The notes beneath the pieces were generated by a model. It did no database searches, was not told where the DNA came from, and worked only from the letters and a program-made list of their open reading frames with translations. A stretch of 64,000 bases of DNA from Pseudomonas mandelii (GTDB taxonomy: Bacteria > Pseudomonadota > Gammaproteobacteria > Pseudomonadales > Pseudomonadaceae). Shown here in pieces: positions 17,564 through 26,254 of the stretch. How positions within the stretch are numbered: position 1 is the stretch's first letter; each line of letters starts with the position of its first letter. Location: the NCBI RefSeq assembly GCF_006438925.1, contig NZ_RCZA01000003.1, forward strand, positions 410,241 through 474,240. Reading direction: 5' to 3'. A program made the translations under genes and the position numbers.

Positions 17564-18808
17564 ATGGACGACTTGCCCATAGGGCCGATGCTCGCGGTAG
17601 TGGCCCTGCTGATTTTATGGTCGGGGCTGTTTACCGCCATCGAAGCTGCACAACAGCACTTGCTCGCCCAGCGGACCGCTTCGCGCTCGAGCGACAAGCC
17701 AGTGGCAAAGCTGAGCTTTGCGCTCAATAGCCTGATCTTCTGCAACACCCTGTGCCGCGCACTGGTCGTGGTCATCAGCACCTTGCTGGCGATTTTCACC
17801 TGGGCGGAAAACGGTCCATGGGTGGCCTGCCTGGGGGCTGGCGCCGTGCTTCTTGTGTTTGCCGACTACCTGCCGCGCACCCTCGCCGTCCGTTATCCGG
17901 ATACAGTCCTGGCCCTGGGCAACACCTTGCTTGGCGCGCCACTGAAAATCATCTATCCCATCGCCTGGCTGCTCAATGGCATAAGCCAGCTGCTGATGCG
18001 ACCGTTCGCCCGCAAAGTCAACGTGGTGCAGCAGAGCGAAGACGAGGATCCGAACGATCGGCACGATGATCACGAACACGCCGCCTGCCGCCCACACCCG
18101 CTGTCAGGCATCCATGCGCTGGACAACATCACGGTCAACGACATTCTGGTGCCACGCAGTGACGTCGACGGGGTCAATCTGGACGACTCCCTCGAGGAAA
18201 TCATTGAGCAGCTTCGCGCCAATAAACGCACACGCTTGCCGGTTTTCCACAGCGACATCAACCAGGTCGAGGCGGTGCTCAATACCCGGCAGATCCGCCA
18301 TCTGCTGCCTGACGCCAGTCTGACCCGAGAAGCACTGCTGGCAGCCTGTCACGACCCCTACTTCGTGCCGGAAAGCACCCCGCTGCAACTGCAGCTGTTG
18401 AACTTCCACAAACAACAGCGACGCCTGGGCATGGTGGTCGACGAGTACGGCGAAGTGCTCGGTGTCGTGACCCTGGAAGACATTCTCGAAGAAATCGTCG
18501 GCGAGTTCGAAAGCCAGCACAGCCTGGATAACCCGCACATCCATCCACAGGCCGATGGCCGCCTGGTGATCGAAGGGGCGGCGTCGATTCGCGAATTGAA
18601 CAAGAGCCTGGGCTGGCACTTGCCGAGCGACGGTCCGAAAACCCTCAACGGGTTGGTGACGGAGGCGCTGGAGACGATTCCGGACAGTGCGGTATGCCTG
18701 AAGATCGGGCGCTATCGGCTGGAGATTCTGGAGACGGAAGACAATCGCGTCAGTCGCGTACTGATCTGGCATACCAGTTCGACGCCTGCGATTGCCTCTA
18801 TCCGTTAG
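17564..18808 (+). CDS. CNNM/HlyC-CorC family transporter with CBS domains
   Basis: A 414-residue membrane protein with a DUF21/CNNM transmembrane domain (about 1-150), a CBS pair (about 190-310, with DILVPRSDVDGV and GMVVDEYGEVLGVVTLEDI) and a C-terminal CorC_HlyC domain (about 330-405, SIRELNKSLGWHLP). Homologues are linked to Mg2+/Co2+ transport, but substrate is not shown by sequence. An acidic and His-rich linker (DEDPNDRHDDHEH, about residue 160-172) joins membrane and CBS parts. It is probably co-transcribed with the ypjD-like gene. Confidence 0.9.
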   Translation: MDDLPIGPMLAVVALLILWSGLFTAIEAAQQHLLAQRTASRSSDKPVAKLSFALNSLIFCNTLCRALVVVISTLLAIFTWAENGPWVACLGAGAVLLVFADYLPRTLAVRYPDTVLALGNTLLGAPLKIIYPIAWLLNGISQLLMRPFARKVNVVQQSEDEDPNDRHDDHEHAACRPHPLSGIHALDNITVNDILVPRSDVDGVNLDDSLEEIIEQLRANKRTRLPVFHSDINQVEAVLNTRQIRHLLPDASLTREALLAACHDPYFVPESTPLQLQLLNFHKQQRRLGMVVDEYGEVLGVVTLEDILEEIVGEFESQHSLDNPHIHPQADGRLVIEGAASIRELNKSLGWHLPSDGPKTLNGLVTEALETIPDSAVCLKIGRYRLEILETEDNRVSRVLIWHTSSTPAIASIR

Positions 18809-18814
18809 ATAGTT

Positions 18815-18908
18815 AAAAGATCGCAGCCTCGCTTCGCTCGACAGCTCCTACAAGGGAACGCATTCCAAACTGTAGGAGCTGTCGAGCAAAGCGAGGCTGC
18901 GATCTTTT
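18815..18908. repeat. REP pair (GATCGCAGCCTCG class)
   Basis: An inverted pair with AAAAGATCGCAGCCTCGC on the left and the complement on the right. Each arm continues into CTCGACAGCTCCTAC. It immediately follows the CorC-like gene and could act as a hairpin terminator (CTGCGATCTTTTTC tail). Confidence 0.88.
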
Positions 18909-18923
18909 TCAATATCTATGCCC

Positions 18924-18953
18924 TTGTTCGATCGATAGCCTCCTTCCTATAAT
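18924..18953 (+). promoter_or_regulatory. candidate sigma-70 promoter for the MHS symporter
   Basis: TTGTTC (18924-18929) and TATAAT (18948-18953) are spaced by 18 bp, about 200 bp upstream of the symporter. The stretch from 18954 to 19150 shows no other feature, leaving a long leader. Confidence 0.5.
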
Positions 18954-19150
18954 CGAGCCGCTTACCCAAGCCCCACCGCACCACGTGCTTACCCCGCACG
19001 CAGCTGGTCCGGCCAGACCATCGGCAATATCCGCACCACACCGACGACTGTTCCTACCTTGAACAGCGGCCGCGCCTCACTCCCACATCCCTGGGTGTTC
19101 GACCATAATAATTCGCTCCACTGGGGCACATGACTGTCAGGGATAACCGC

Positions 19151-20467
19151 ATGACGACCAGCACGACTTATAACGACACCGCGCCTGCGCAACCGACGAA
19201 CTCCGCCACCCGCGTGGCGACCGCGAGTTTCATCGGCACCGCCATCGAGTTCTACGACTTCTACGTCTATGCCACTGCCGCTGCACTGGTGATCGGTCCG
19301 GTATTCTTTCCGCAGACTTCCGGCACGGCCCAAATGCTGTCGGCGTTCCTCACCTTCGGCATCGCCTTCCTGGCTCGACCGCTGGGCTCGGCGCTTTTCG
19401 GTCACTTTGGCGACCGTATCGGGCGAAAATCGACGCTGGTTGCCTCGCTGCTGCTGATGGGCGTGTGCACCACACTGATCGGCGTGCTACCAGGTTACGA
19501 CAGCATCGGGGCCTGGGCGCCGATCCTGCTTTGCGTGCTGCGCTTCGGCCAGGGCCTGGGACTCGGCGGTGAATGGGGCGGCGCGGCGCTGCTGGCGACG
19601 GAGAATGCACCGAAGGGCAAACGCGCCTGGTTCGGCATGTTCCCGCAGCTTGGCCCCTCGATCGGCTTCCTTGCGGCCAACGGCCTGTTTCTTACGCTGG
19701 CCATGACCCTGAACGACGAGCAGTTCCGCTCGTGGGGCTGGCGGATTCCGTTCCTGCTCAGTGCCGCGCTGGTGATGGTGGGTCTGTACGTGCGCCTCAA
19801 GCTTCACGAAACCCCGGTATTTGCCAACGCAATGGCTCGCCAGGAGCGGGTGAAAATCCCGCTGGTCGAGTTGCTCAGCCAATATTGGGCGCCGATGTTG
19901 CTGGGGGCTGGGTCGATGGTGGTGTGCTACGCGCTGTTCTATATCTCGACAGTGTTTTCGCTGAGCTATGGCGTGTCGACGCTCGGCTACACCCGCGAAA
20001 CCTTCCTCGCGCTGCTGTGCTTCGCCGTGCTGTTCATGGCCGCCGCTACGCCGCTGTCGGCCTGGGCCAGTGATCGATACGGGCGCAAACCGGTGCTGAT
20101 CATCGGCGGCGTGCTGGCGATTCTGTCCGGCTTCCTGATGGAGCCGCTGCTGACCCAAGGTTCGACCTGGGGCGTGGCGCTGTTCCTGTGCATCGAGCTG
20201 TTTCTGATGGGCGTGACGTTTGCGCCGATGGGCGCGCTGCTGCCGGAGCTGTTTCCGACTCACGTACGCTATACCGGTGCGTCGGCGGCCTACAATCTGG
20301 GCGGCATTGTCGGGGCCTCGGCAGCGCCGTTCTTCGCACAGAAGCTGGTGGCGATGGGTGGTTTGAGTTATGTCGGCGGGTATGTGTCAGGGGCGGCGGT
20401 GCTGAGTTTGATTGCTGTGCTGTGCCTGAAGGAAACGCGCAATAACGATCTGAATCGGGTGGCTTAA
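19151..20467 (+). CDS. MFS transporter, metabolite:H+ symporter (MHS) family
   Basis: A 438-residue permease with 12 membrane helices of the MHS group (shikimate, proline/betaine and citrate symporters). The family motif GHFGDRIGRKSTL is in loop 2-3, and RFGQGLGLGGEWGGA in helix 5 is diagnostic. The repeat SDRYGRKPVL marks the second half. ATG 19151 follows AGGGA at good spacing; ATG 19130 is an alternative with a weaker site. The substrate cannot be told from sequence, and no catabolic genes are adjacent. Confidence 0.9.
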   Translation: MTTSTTYNDTAPAQPTNSATRVATASFIGTAIEFYDFYVYATAAALVIGPVFFPQTSGTAQMLSAFLTFGIAFLARPLGSALFGHFGDRIGRKSTLVASLLLMGVCTTLIGVLPGYDSIGAWAPILLCVLRFGQGLGLGGEWGGAALLATENAPKGKRAWFGMFPQLGPSIGFLAANGLFLTLAMTLNDEQFRSWGWRIPFLLSAALVMVGLYVRLKLHETPVFANAMARQERVKIPLVELLSQYWAPMLLGAGSMVVCYALFYISTVFSLSYGVSTLGYTRETFLALLCFAVLFMAAATPLSAWASDRYGRKPVLIIGGVLAILSGFLMEPLLTQGSTWGVALFLCIELFLMGVTFAPMGALLPELFPTHVRYTGASAAYNLGGIVGASAAPFFAQKLVAMGGLSYVGGYVSGAAVLSLIAVLCLKETRNNDLNRVA

Positions 20468-20482
20468 AAAGCAAGAGCATCA

Positions 20483-20559
20483 CGAGCAGGCTCACTCCCA
20501 CAGGGGGACCGCGTTCTGTCAGAAAGAACGCGGTCCCCCTGTGGGAGTGAGCCTGCTCG
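20483..20559. repeat. REP pair/bidirectional hairpin
   Basis: A near-perfect inverted repeat with arms of about 35 bp (CGAGCAGGCTCACTCCCACA and beyond) and a short loop at about 20518-20522. It lies between the convergent symporter and purT genes, where it may end both transcripts. Confidence 0.9.
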
Positions 20560-20577
20560 CGATAGCCGTGCCTCGGT

Positions 20578-21759
20578 TTACAGCTCGACCACGACAGCCT
20601 GAGCAGCACGGGTCGCCTTGGCACGAGCGGCTTCGATGGATTCATCACGCGCCAACGCCACACCCATCCGACGCTGACCATTCACCTCAGGCTTGCCGAA
20701 CAGACGCAACGCCGTATCCGGCTCACTCAACGCCGCACCGAGATTGGCGAAAGCCGTCTGAGTCGACTGCCCTTCCACCAGAATCACCGCCGAAGCCGAT
20801 GGACCGAACTGACGGATCAATGGAATCGGCAGGCCCAGAATCGCCCGTGCGTGCAGCGCAAACTGCGACAGGTCCTGGGAAATCAACGTCACCAGACCAG
20901 TGTCATGAGGACGCGGCGAGACTTCGCTGAACCAGACTTGATCACCTTTGATGAACAGCTCAACACCAAACAGACCACGGCCACCCAAGGCTTCAGTGAC
21001 GGCTTTGGCAACGCGCTCGGATTCAGCCAGGGCAATCGGGCTCATGGCTTGTGGCTGCCAGGATTCCTGATAGTCGCCCTTTTCCTGACGGTGACCCACT
21101 GGCGCGCAGAACGTCGTGCCGCCTACGTGACGCACGCTCAACAGGGTGATTTCGTAGTCGAAGTCGATAAAGCCTTCGATGATCACGCGGCCTTTACCGG
21201 CACGGCCGCCTTCTTGAGCGTAATCCCAGGCTTTCTGCACGTCATCGACGCTACGCAGCAGGCTCTGGCCTTTGCCCGACGAGCTCATCACCGGTTTAAC
21301 CACACATGGGAAGCCGAGGTCTTCGACAGCCTTGCTGTAATCCTCAAAGGTGTCGGCGAAGTGGTACGGCGAGGTCGGCAGGTCCAGCTCTTCGGCGGCC
21401 AGGCGACGGATGCCTTCGCGGTTCATGGTCAGCTGTGCGGCACGCGCGGTCGGGATCACGGTGAAGCCTTCGGCTTCCAGCTCCACGAGGGTCGCGGTGG
21501 CAATGGCTTCGATTTCCGGCACGATGAAATGCGGCTTTTCGGCTTCGATCACCGCACGCAGGGCGGCGCCGTCGAGCATGTTGATCACATGGCTGCGATG
21601 GGCTACTTGCATGGCCGGCGCATTGGCGTAGCGATCCACGGCAATCACTTCAACGCCCAGGCGTTGCAGCTCGATCACCACTTCCTTGCCCAACTCGCCA
21701 CAGCCACACAGCAATACGCGGGTCGCGGTTGGCGACAATGGAGTTCCGATACGGGTCAT
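20578..21759 (-). CDS. purT: formate-dependent phosphoribosylglycinamide formyltransferase
   Basis: PurT makes formyl-GAR from GAR, formate and ATP, the folate-independent third step of purine synthesis. The 393-residue ATP-grasp enzyme begins with the nucleotide-binding [24 protein letters not shown] contains the ATP-grasp loop, and the C-terminal part has [21 protein letters not shown] 21759 follows a GAGGA ribosome site. The gene stands alone, convergent with the MHS symporter. Confidence 0.97.
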   Translation of the reverse strand: MTRIGTPLSPTATRVLLCGCGELGKEVVIELQRLGVEVIAVDRYANAPAMQVAHRSHVINMLDGAALRAVIEAEKPHFIVPEIEAIATATLVELEAEGFTVIPTARAAQLTMNREGIRRLAAEELDLPTSPYHFADTFEDYSKAVEDLGFPCVVKPVMSSSGKGQSLLRSVDDVQKAWDYAQEGGRAGKGRVIIEGFIDFDYEITLLSVRHVGGTTFCAPVGHRQEKGDYQESWQPQAMSPIALAESERVAKAVTEALGGRGLFGVELFIKGDQVWFSEVSPRPHDTGLVTLISQDLSQFALHARAILGLPIPLIRQFGPSASAVILVEGQSTQTAFANLGAALSEPDTALRLFGKPEVNGQRRMGVALARDESIEAARAKATRAAQAVVVEL

Positions 21760-21858
21760 CTCAGGTCCTCAAGAAGCGGATCATCGAGGGTCGCAGCGCC
21801 TGGCGCGCGTCCCATGGGGAGAAAGCGCGGCATTTTACATGAACCGAGGGGTTTGGCT

Positions 21859-22326
21859 TCAGCTGACGACGGCCTGCTTGCGCAAGCGCCAGGCCATGAT
21901 CAACCACACGGCGGTCACGCCGGCGAACTTCGAGCCCATGGCGGTGAGGATCACACCTGGAGTGAACGCATCGATCATGCCGAAGAAAATGAAGGTATCG
22001 AGAGGAATGCTCAGGGCCGAACTTATCCACAGGCGGTCGTGCAAGGGACGTTTGGTGATGCTGAACACCAGCCAATCGATGCATTCGGACACCGCGAACG
22101 CCGTGGCGCTGGCCAGCGCGATGGAGGGATCGGACGTCACGTAGGACAACACCAGCGCTGCCAGCATCGCCGCGATCGCGCCATGGCCGAAACGGGTTTG
22201 CACCATGTCGCGCAAAACGAACACCAAACCACCCCAGGCCGACCAGATGATGTCCAGGTGCGGGGCGGTGGAAAAGGCGAAGTTGATCAGCACGACGCTG
22301 CTGATGTAAGCGATCAGGAAGAACAT
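21859..22326 (-). CDS. VUT family protein (YhhQ-like, putative queuosine-precursor transporter)
   Basis: A 155-residue hydrophobic protein with about five membrane segments, matching the VUT/YhhQ family (preQ0 or preQ1 uptake in E. coli). Recognisable stretches are DIIWSAWGGLVFVLRDMVQ, SATAFAVSECIDWLVF and PLDTFIFFG. It is clearly shorter than E. coli YhhQ (~220 residues), so the preQ0 role is an inference. It has the same direction as purT and the DUF1289 gene, but a REP pair lies between it and the latter. Confidence 0.82.
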   Translation of the reverse strand: MFFLIAYISSVVLINFAFSTAPHLDIIWSAWGGLVFVLRDMVQTRFGHGAIAAMLAALVLSYVTSDPSIALASATAFAVSECIDWLVFSITKRPLHDRLWISSALSIPLDTFIFFGMIDAFTPGVILTAMGSKFAGVTAVWLIMAWRLRKQAVVS

Positions 22327-22366
22327 GGGGCGGCGGGATACCTGTCAATTTGGCGCACAGGGTACC

Positions 22367-22464
22367 GTAGGAGCTGACGAGTGCAACGAGGCTGCGATCT
22401 TTTGACGTTGTTTTTAGAGGCAAGATCAAAAGATCGCAGCCTCGTTGCACTCGGCAGCTCCTAC
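22367..22464. repeat. REP pair (GTAGGAGCTG class)
   Basis: A 98-bp inverted pair with GTAGGAGCTG at the left end and CAGCTCCTAC at the right, each followed inward by a GCAACGAGGCTGCGATCTTTTG arm that is trimmed here to its REP core. Its right end overlaps the last codon of the DUF1289 gene. Confidence 0.9.
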
Positions 22465-22676
22465 AAGTCGGGTGTCTTGCCCAGCATCCAGAGAATGCCA
22501 CTCGATTTGGCCCGCTCATGACACAACCCCAACACCGTGCGGCGCTCGTCGTTGGTCATCCGGCTCCAGCGGGTGATCTCTTCCACCGTGCGCTGACACC
22601 CGGTGCAAATGTCATCGTCGTCCAACGCGCAAATGTTCACGCAGGGCGATAGCACCGGCCGTTCAGTGGCGCTCAT
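22461..22676 (-). CDS. DUF1289 domain-containing protein
   Basis: A 71-residue protein with the Cys-rich DUF1289 signature: [18 protein letters not shown], residues 12-29, with four cysteines that could bind a metal, then EEITRWSRM. The function is unknown. Its start codon overlaps the stop of the gamma-carbonic-anhydrase-like gene (ATGA at 22673-22676), so the two are translationally coupled. The C-terminal end has been built into a REP sequence. Confidence 0.88.
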   Translation of the reverse strand: MSATERPVLSPCVNICALDDDDICTGCQRTVEEITRWSRMTNDERRTVLGLCHERAKSSGILWMLGKTPDL

Positions 22677-23197
22677 TCTTCCTGCTCAACCAGATCGCGG
22701 GCATAACGTTGCGAGTTATGCACATAGTGAGCAGCGCTGGCCTCCAGCATTTTTTTCTGCGGCTCGGTCAGCTCGCGCACCACTTTGCCGGGGGAGCCCA
22801 TGACCAGCGAACCGTCTGGAATCTCCTTGCCCTCACCAATCAGGGAGTTGGCGCCGATGATGCAGTTCTTGCCGATTTTCGCGCCGTTGAGGATCACCGC
22901 GTTAATCCCGATCAAGCTGTAATCGCCCACCGTGCAGCCATGAAGCATGGCGTTATGGCCGATGGTCACGCCGGTGCCGATGGTCAGCGGGTAACCCATG
23001 TCGGTGTGCATCACCGTGCCGTCCTGGACGTTGCTGTTCTTGCCGATCAGGATCAGTTCATTGTCGCCACGCAGCACAGCGTTGAACCAGACGTTGGCGC
23101 CCTCTTCCAGTTTGACCTTACCCACCAGCACGGCATTGGGTGCGACCCAGCTCTGCGGATGGGTTTCGACGCGGGCGTCGCCCAGGCGATATTTCAT
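22673..23197 (-). CDS. gamma carbonic anhydrase family protein (left-handed beta-helix)
   Basis: A 174-residue trimeric hexapeptide-repeat protein of the YrdA/PaaY/CaiE type. It has repeated turns such as [14 protein letters not shown] and [15 protein letters not shown], whose histidines ([11 protein letters not shown]) correspond to the metal ligands of gamma carbonic anhydrases. Whether it has carbonic anhydrase activity is not known. The C-terminal helix carries [14 protein letters not shown]. It is the upstream partner of the DUF1289 gene. Confidence 0.9.
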   Translation of the reverse strand: MKYRLGDARVETHPQSWVAPNAVLVGKVKLEEGANVWFNAVLRGDNELILIGKNSNVQDGTVMHTDMGYPLTIGTGVTIGHNAMLHGCTVGDYSLIGINAVILNGAKIGKNCIIGANSLIGEGKEIPDGSLVMGSPGKVVRELTEPQKKMLEASAAHYVHNSQRYARDLVEQEE

Positions 23198-23264
23198 CTT
23201 ATTGTCCTCAGGCCAGGCTGGCTCACTTGCAAAAAGCGGGGTTCACGCCATACGGGCGATGGCT

Positions 23265-23864
23265 TCAGGTATTGATAAACGTCTTGGGTGGCTGGTGCAG
23301 GCTGATTTTGGCGTCATAGAGCAGGTTGATCAACTCGACGATCATAATCGCCGTCAGGCCCCAGATCTTGTACTCGCCATAACGATAGCTCGGCACGTAC
23401 CAACTGCGACCCTGGTAATCGATGCGATGGGTGTGTTCGCGCGGATCCTTGCGGAAGAACTCCAGGGGTACGCTGAAGACTGCGGCAATCTCGGCATCGT
23501 TGGCCCGGTACTCGACAAAGTCCGGAATCACACCGACATAGGGTGTGACCTTGATGCCGTGCAGGGAGATCAACGGGCTCAGCGGGCCGATCACTTCGAC
23601 CAACCCCGGCGGCAGGCCGATTTCTTCTTCGGCTTCGCGCAGGGCAGTGAATATAAGGTCCGGGTCTTCAGGGTCGCGTCGCCCGCCGGGAAAGGCGACT
23701 TCGCCGCCATGGGTCGAGAGCCCGCTGGCGCGCAGGGTCAGAACCAGTTCCGGCTCGTCACTGCGGGTGATGGGGACCAGTACCGCGGCCTCAGGGAAAC
23801 GTTTGTCGGTTTCCATTGTGCGTGGGGTGTGGTTGCTTACTCGATGCAGTAGCTCGTCCAGCAT
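23265..23864 (-). CDS. CoA pyrophosphatase (Nudix, NudL-type)
   Basis: A 199-residue Nudix hydrolase of the CoA pyrophosphohydrolase group, which splits CoA to 4'-phosphopantetheine and 3',5'-ADP. The Nudix box is GGRRDPEDPDLIFTALREAEEEIG (shortened here to GGRR...REAEEEIG, about 75-98). It is preceded by the group-specific LRASGLSTHGGEVAFPGG. It is divergent from the second Nudix gene at 24011. Confidence 0.92.
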   Translation of the reverse strand: MLDELLHRVSNHTPRTMETDKRFPEAAVLVPITRSDEPELVLTLRASGLSTHGGEVAFPGGRRDPEDPDLIFTALREAEEEIGLPPGLVEVIGPLSPLISLHGIKVTPYVGVIPDFVEYRANDAEIAAVFSVPLEFFRKDPREHTHRIDYQGRSWYVPSYRYGEYKIWGLTAIMIVELINLLYDAKISLHQPPKTFINT

Positions 23865-24010
23865 GAGTCTTCTCGATTTGTTCTCTACCTCGCATCATGC
23901 ACCAATCGAACCGACCGCCCAACCCCATAACCGCTGCATGTCGCTAAACGACAACTTGCCGACAGACACCGCCGCACGCCAAGATAGGCGCAGCATTCAG
24001 GAACCCAAGC

Positions 24011-24562
24011 ATGAAATTTTGCAGTCAGTGCGGCAACCCGGTGACCCAACGCATTCCAGAGGGCGATTCGCGCCTGCGTTTTGTCTGTGACAGCTGTCAG
24101 GCGATTCACTATCAGAACCCCAATATCGTCGCCGGTTGCGTGGCGACCTGGGGCTCGAAGGTCTTGTTGTGCCGACGCGCCATCGAGCCTCGGCTCGGTT
24201 ATTGGACCCTGCCCGCCGGCTTCATGGAAAACGGTGAAACCATCGAGCAGGCGGCCATTCGCGAGACGGCCGAAGAAGCCTGCGCGCGGGTGCGCAACCT
24301 GAGCATCTATACGCTGATCGACGTGCCGCACATCAGCCAGGTGCATGTGTTCTTCCGCGCCGAGCTGGTGGACCTGGACTTTGCCGCGGGTCCCGAGAGC
24401 CTGGAAGTACAGCTTTTCGAAGAAGCCGACATCCCTTGGTCCGAGCTGGCTTTCCGCACGGTGGGCCGTACCTTAGAATGCTTCTTCGCTGACCGGCAGA
24501 CCGAGGTCTACCCCGTGCGGTCCGAGTCGATCCCGCCGCTTGCACAGCCTGCCATTACTTGA
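24011..24562 (+). CDS. Nudix hydrolase with N-terminal zinc ribbon
   Basis: A 183-residue Nudix protein. An N-terminal zinc ribbon (FCSQCGNP and CDSCQAIHY) resembles that of NudC-like and related enzymes. The Nudix box is GFMENGETIEQAAIRETAEE followed by ACARV; the final conserved glycine is replaced by Cys. The substrate is not evident. Its stop overlaps the 5' region of the L,D-transpeptidase gene, from which a short REP separates it. Confidence 0.88.
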   Translation: MKFCSQCGNPVTQRIPEGDSRLRFVCDSCQAIHYQNPNIVAGCVATWGSKVLLCRRAIEPRLGYWTLPAGFMENGETIEQAAIRETAEEACARVRNLSIYTLIDVPHISQVHVFFRAELVDLDFAAGPESLEVQLFEEADIPWSELAFRTVGRTLECFFADRQTEVYPVRSESIPPLAQPAIT

Positions 24563-24590
24563 TTTAAATTCGGAACCTCTGCAAGCCGCT

Positions 24591-24620
24591 AAAAGATCGC
24601 CGCCTGCGGCAGCTCCTGCA
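24591..24620. repeat. solo REP (GATCGC class)
   Basis: AAAAGATCGCCGCCTGCGGCAGCTCCTGC is a single unpaired copy of the class II REP, between the Nudix and L,D-transpeptidase genes. Confidence 0.7.
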
Positions 24621-24674
24621 AAAACACCTATAACTATTAATATCGTCGCGACACCTCTTAGGGATATCGTTTCA

Positions 24675-25178
24675 ATGCGCTGGTTGCTTGCCGTGTTTTG
24701 CTTGTCGTTCGTCGCTGTCTCCCAGGCTTCCGTCGCTGAAACCCTGGACGGCAGAGTCATCGAAAAAATCCTGGTGCTCAAATCCGCCCACCAATTGCAA
24801 TTGATCAATGACGGCAAGCCGCTCAAGACCTATCGCATCTCATTGGGAAAAAGACCCATCGGCCCGAAACTCATGGAAGGCGACAAACGCACGCCTGAAG
24901 GTTTCTATTGGCTGGACTGGCGCAAGGTCAGCGATAAATTCAATCTGGCGATGCACATCTCCTACCCGAACATCAGTGACTCCGCACGCTCCCGGCGTGA
25001 AGGCGTCGAACCCGGTGGCATGATCATGATCCACGGCACCCCGGACACCGAAGAAAACCCCGAAGACCTGTTCCACACGCTGGACTGGACCGACGGCTGC
25101 ATTGCCATGCGCAACATGGATATGCGCGAGGTTTGGGGTTTGGTGCCGGACGGCACGATGATCGAAATCCGCCCGTAA
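24675..25178 (+). CDS. L,D-transpeptidase family protein (YkuD domain)
   Basis: A 167-residue secreted protein with a signal peptide (MRWLLAVFCLSFVAVSQASVA, 1-21) and a YkuD domain. The catalytic pair is the His of MIMIHGTPD and the Cys of DWTDGCIAMRN (H and C about 25 residues apart), as in L,D-transpeptidases that cross-link peptidoglycan or anchor lipoproteins. ATG 24675 gives a clean signal peptide; the frame extends upstream without conservation. Which LDT function applies is unknown. Confidence 0.9.
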   Translation: MRWLLAVFCLSFVAVSQASVAETLDGRVIEKILVLKSAHQLQLINDGKPLKTYRISLGKRPIGPKLMEGDKRTPEGFYWLDWRKVSDKFNLAMHISYPNISDSARSRREGVEPGGMIMIHGTPDTEENPEDLFHTLDWTDGCIAMRNMDMREVWGLVPDGTMIEIRP

Positions 25179-25214
25179 AGGCTACCTTCGGTCGCTCCTC
25201 GAAAAATAAATTCA

Positions 25215-25292
25215 AAAGATCGCGGCCTTCGGCAGCGCCTACCGGGTAGATACCAATTTCACCCGTAGGAGCTGCCGAAGGCTGCGATCTTT
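25215..25292. repeat. REP pair (GATCGC class)
   Basis: An inverted pair with AAAGATCGCGGCCTTCGGCAG and the complement, separated by about 22 bp, between the L,D-transpeptidase gene and the GlcNAc operon. Confidence 0.85.
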
Positions 25293-25311
25293 GCTGTTGA
25301 AATCCCCACCT

Positions 25312-25323
25312 CTAATACCACTT
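25312..25323. promoter_or_regulatory. candidate upstream operator of the GlcNAc operon
   Basis: CTAATACCACTT is the exact inverted complement of AAGTGGTATTAG at 25405-25416, on the promoter of the nag regulator. The two copies are 81 bp apart, a spacing compatible with looping. Confidence 0.45.
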
Positions 25324-25390
25324 CAAACCTCCCGCCCTTCAGTCTACCCAATCGGGCAGGCCTTCTCGCGCCCATAGCAAAGTACTGGCA

Positions 25391-25419
25391 TTGACATGGT
25401 ATTTAAGTGGTATTAGGTT
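25391..25419 (+). promoter_or_regulatory. candidate promoter and operator of the GlcNAc operon
   Basis: TTGACA (25391-25396) is a consensus -35 element, with a weak -10 (TAGGTT, 25414-25419) 17 bp further on. The spacer is filled by two direct TGGTATT units (25397-25403 and 25408-25414), and TGGTAT is the half-site seen for NagQ-type GntR regulators. Repressor binding here would block polymerase. Confidence 0.55.
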
Positions 25420-25472
25420 TCACCCCACCACCGAGCGACAACAATCCTATATCCGCATCGGACCAAACCTAC

Positions 25473-26204
25473 ATGAATGACCTCCAGTCCCTACGCCCTG
25501 ACGACACCCAGCCCACGCCGTTGTACCTGCAACTGGCGCGCAATCTGGAAGCGGCGATCCATGCCGGCCAGTGGAAAGCCGAACAGGCCATGCCGTCGGA
25601 ACGCAACCTCAGCGAAATGCTGGGCATCTCCCGGGTCACCGCACGCAAAGCGCTGGAAGTTCTGTTCGAACAAGGTCTGATCCGCCGCAACCAGGGTTCC
25701 GGCACCTTTATCACCCCACGCCTGGAACAACCGCTGTCGCGCCTCTCGGGTTTCAGCGAAATGCTGCGGTTGAAGGGCTTTGTCCCCGGCTCGCAATGGC
25801 TGGAGCGTGAAATCACTCCGCCGACCCACGAAGAACTGATCCGCCTGGGCCTCTCACCGAACGACAAGGTCGCGCGGCTCAAGCGTCTGCGTAAAGCCGA
25901 CGACACGGTGATGGCGATCGAGATGAGCACCCTGCCCGCCTCGATCATTCCCAAGCCGCAAGCCGTGGGCGACTCCCTGTACGAATACCTCGACGGCATC
26001 GGCAAGCCGATCGTCCGCGCCCTGCAGCACATTCAGGCGATCAACGCCTCGGATGAATTCGCCGCCCTGGTGGGCATCGCCCCCGGCACCGCCATGCTGC
26101 TGATGACCCGGGTCGGTTACCTGGAAGACAACACGCCGATCGAAGTCACCGACACCTATTGCCGCAACGACTACTACGACTTTGTCGCAGAGCTTCGTAG
26201 ATAG
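25473..26204 (+). CDS. nagR: GntR/HutC-family transcriptional regulator of GlcNAc utilisation
   Basis: A 243-residue regulator with an N-terminal winged helix (about 15-78, including AMPSERNLSEMLGISRVTAR and GSGTFIT) and a C-terminal UTRA ligand-binding domain (about 95-240). HutC/DasR-type proteins with this build sense GlcN-6-P or GlcNAc-6-P and repress nag genes. ATG 25473 was chosen because the frame's earlier ATG at 25407 overlaps the -10 region. It heads an operon with nagA, the deaminase and PTS genes, and candidate operators flank its own promoter, which suggests autoregulation. Confidence 0.88.
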   Translation: MNDLQSLRPDDTQPTPLYLQLARNLEAAIHAGQWKAEQAMPSERNLSEMLGISRVTARKALEVLFEQGLIRRNQGSGTFITPRLEQPLSRLSGFSEMLRLKGFVPGSQWLEREITPPTHEELIRLGLSPNDKVARLKRLRKADDTVMAIEMSTLPASIIPKPQAVGDSLYEYLDGIGKPIVRALQHIQAINASDEFAALVGIAPGTAMLLMTRVGYLEDNTPIEVTDTYCRNDYYDFVAELRR

Positions 26205-26254
26205 AGAGCTCCGTCGATAAAGAGCTGCGTTAAACGAGCAAACGAGAACCGATC

